64,000 bases of DNA from JAIQFV01 sp041494885 (lineage in GTDB: Bacteria > Acidobacteriota > Terriglobia > JAIQFV01): contig JBGQBO010000019.1 in the NCBI GenBank assembly GCA_041494885.1, positions 1 through 64,000 of the forward strand, in the 5' to 3' direction. The notes beneath the pieces are model-generated. The model ran no database searches. It had not been told where the DNA came from and was given only the letters and a program-made list of their open reading frames with translations. Positions 62,489-64,000 of the stretch are shown here, piece after piece. A program made the translations under genes and the position numbers. Position 1 is the stretch's first letter, and each line of letters starts with the position of its first letter.

Positions 62489-63496
62489 TTATCGATTGCT
62501 GTACATTCGTTCATAGTAATTCCGATACTCTCCGCTCGTGACCTTGTCGAGCCAGGCCTCATTTTCCAGATACCAGCGTAGCGTCATTCGAAGCCCGTCT
62601 TCAAACGGGATCTCGGGCTTCCAGCCCAATTCACGAAGGATCTTGCCGGCATCGATGGCATACCGCCGATCATGGCCGGGACGGTCTTTGACGGAGGTAA
62701 GCAGCGATTCCGGCTGTCCCAGTTCGCGGAGAACCCACTTGGCGATATCGATATTCTTCCATTCATTATGTCCGCCAATATTGTAGACCTCGCCCACCCG
62801 GCCCTGGCGCAGCACGAGGTCAATGGCCCCGCAATGATCGCTAGTGTGGAGCCAGTCCCGGACATACAGACCGTCCCCGTAAATCGGCAGAGGTTTTCCT
62901 CGCCGGGCGTTGTTAATCATCAGGGGCAGAAACTTCTCGGGAAATTGATAGGGACCATAATTATTGGAACAACGCGTGATGATCCCCGGAAATTGGTAAG
63001 TATGGACGTAGGCGTTCACCAACAAGTCCCCGGCCGCCTTGGAGGCCGCATAGGGACTGTTCGGAGCAAGCGGGGTCTGTTCCGTGAATAAACCGGTGGA
63101 TGGAAGGGACCCATAAACCTCATCCGTGGAAATCTGGAGATACCGCGAGACCTGGTTCCTGCGAGCTGATTCGAGCAGACCATGCGTCCCCAGGACATTA
63201 GTCTCGATGAACGACCGGGAATCTTCAATGGAGCGGTCCACGTGAGTTTCGGCAGCGAAGTTCACCACGGCGTCGGGACGTGCCGACATCAGATTTTCGA
63301 CGAGCGTTGGGTCGCAGATGTCACCGCGAACAAAGCTGTATTGAGGATGCCCCTCCAAGTCTCCAAGATTATCGAGGTTTCCCGCGTAGGTGAGCTTGTC
63401 GAGATTCGTAATCTCATCACCGGAGTGGCGCTCCAGCATGAACCGAATGAAGTTCGATCCGATAAAACCCGCTCCGCCAGTGACGAGGATTTTCAT
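62489..63496 (-). CDS. rmlB: dTDP-glucose 4,6-dehydratase
   Basis: 335 residues. VTGGAGFIGSNFIRFMLE, NLDKLTYAGNLDNL, FAAETHVDRSIEDSRSFIETNV, STDEVYGSLP, YxxxK in NSPYAASKA, TRCSNNYGPYQFPEKFLPLMI and YGDGLYVRDWLHTSDH are all RmlB hallmarks. First dTDP-rhamnose enzyme, acting on dTDP-glucose. ATG 63496. Repeat copy 4 separates it from the rmlC-like gene. Confidence 0.95.
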   Translation of the reverse strand: MKILVTGGAGFIGSNFIRFMLERHSGDEITNLDKLTYAGNLDNLGDLEGHPQYSFVRGDICDPTLVENLMSARPDAVVNFAAETHVDRSIEDSRSFIETNVLGTHGLLESARRNQVSRYLQISTDEVYGSLPSTGLFTEQTPLAPNSPYAASKAAGDLLVNAYVHTYQFPGIITRCSNNYGPYQFPEKFLPLMINNARRGKPLPIYGDGLYVRDWLHTSDHCGAIDLVLRQGRVGEVYNIGGHNEWKNIDIAKWVLRELGQPESLLTSVKDRPGHDRRYAIDAGKILRELGWKPEIPFEDGLRMTLRWYLENEAWLDKVTSGEYRNYYERMYSNR

Positions 63497-63555
63497 AAGC
63501 TCTTTCCTGCAAATTGCCCTAGGAGTGCTTTCCTGCGGTGGCTCTGAGACCTCAT

Positions 63556-63800
63556 GTGAAGTCGGGAATCAGAAGTCGGAAGTCAGAGGTCAAATGTCAG
63601 AAATAGGAACTCAGAGGTCGGATATAAACCTTTATGGCTTTGTGTTAACAATTGACTCCTCATCCCCACGTGGTGGCCTATCAGGTCCTGTTTCTGTTGG
63701 CTGACTTTTAACCTCTGACTTCCGACCTCTGACCTCTGACTTCAGCCGGTGATTTTCACTGTCCACCTCACATCCCTGACACCCGGCACCCGAAACCTCC
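63556..63800. repeat. Modular intergenic repeat, copy 4 (degenerate)
   Basis: Reverse-oriented GAAGTCAGAGGTC units at the left and forward CTGACTTCCGACCTCTGACC units at the right flank about 90 bases of unrelated sequence; CTGACACCCGGCACCC units follow. The hairpin core and GTTCAAAG tract are missing. Ends 2 bases before the stop of the rmlC-like gene. Confidence 0.65.
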
Positions 63801-63801
63801 T

Positions 63802-64000
63802 TCATCCCATCTTAAGGTCCCAATCATACGGAATCCTCCTGCTGTTATAGGGAACGCGAAATTCATCCGGTTTTTTGTAATGATAGACCTCGGTAGGAGC
63901 ATTCACCACGACGCATTCCGACTCACTGATGCATTTAAAACCATGAAACACCCAGGCCGGGATTTGCACCAGGATGGGATGGTGTTCTCCCATGAAGAAT
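63802..64000 (-). CDS. dTDP-4-dehydrorhamnose 3,5-epimerase-like cupin (5' end outside window)
   Basis: The frame is open to the right edge, so only the last 65 or so codons are seen. IPAWVFHGFKCISESECVVVNAPTEVYHYKKPDEFRVPYNS, then IPYDWD, matches the C-terminal half of RmlC-like cupins, including the H-G-F-K barrel turn. With rmlB next in line, it probably belongs to the dTDP-rhamnose pathway. The gene continues upstream of the window. Confidence 0.85.
   Translation of the reverse strand, partial: FFMGEHHPILVQIPAWVFHGFKCISESECVVVNAPTEVYHYKKPDEFRVPYNSRRIPYDWDLKMG

Overview
The window looks like a chromosomal segment of a G+C-rich (roughly 55-60% by eye) Gram-negative bacterium, most likely an Acidobacteriota member or close relative. 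The main pointers are an Oar-like TonB-dependent receptor with an N-terminal carboxypeptidase-regulatory domain beside a LacI regulator and glycosidases, a UPF0182 protein, and an O-antigen style ABC ATPase with rhamnose genes. This placement is inference from gene content. I saw no rRNA, tRNA, CRISPR array, transposase or integrase.

Layout. 1-1323: 3' end of a highly repetitive TPR gene. 1417-4734: molybdate uptake operon (HTH-TOBE regulator, modA, modB, modC) behind a promoter with two inverted repeats. 4821-5952: SPFH membrane protein and a ribbon-helix-helix protein behind a promoter embedded in a palindrome. 6208-19633: mostly housekeeping and membrane genes (DUF3592 protein, arrestin-like protein, sirtuin, GT-C glycosyltransferase, UPF0182, aldo/keto reductase, fused alpha-keto acid dehydrogenase E1, polyphosphate-glucokinase-like ROK kinase, lytic transglycosylase with a small upstream ORF). 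20095-29755: carbohydrate utilisation locus (MFS transporter, LacI regulator, operator and promoter, TonB-dependent receptor, GH39 and GH144-like enzymes). 29862-32970: D-amino acid aminotransferase, CBS-domain site-2 protease, DUF4097 lipoprotein.

32976-37145 is the most unusual part. A Rad51/RadA-like protein that has lost its Walker A loop, an 86-residue helical protein and a divergent family-B DNA polymerase lie in a row. Inverted copies of a roughly 225-bp modular repeat flank the first two genes, and the second copy abuts the polymerase start codon. Two further copies of the repeat occur at 42936-43216 and 63556-63800.

37269-64000 is a large surface-polysaccharide cluster, almost all on the minus strand. 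Sugar-nucleotide genes (rmlB, an rmlC-like cupin, galE, UDP-glucuronate decarboxylase, another epimerase) make activated sugars. Four GT4 and three GT2 glycosyltransferases would assemble the glycan. Two GT-C membrane proteins, four methyltransferases and two radical SAM/SPASM enzymes would decorate it. A Wzt-type ATPase with a C-terminal glycan-recognition domain would drive export; its permease is not in the window.
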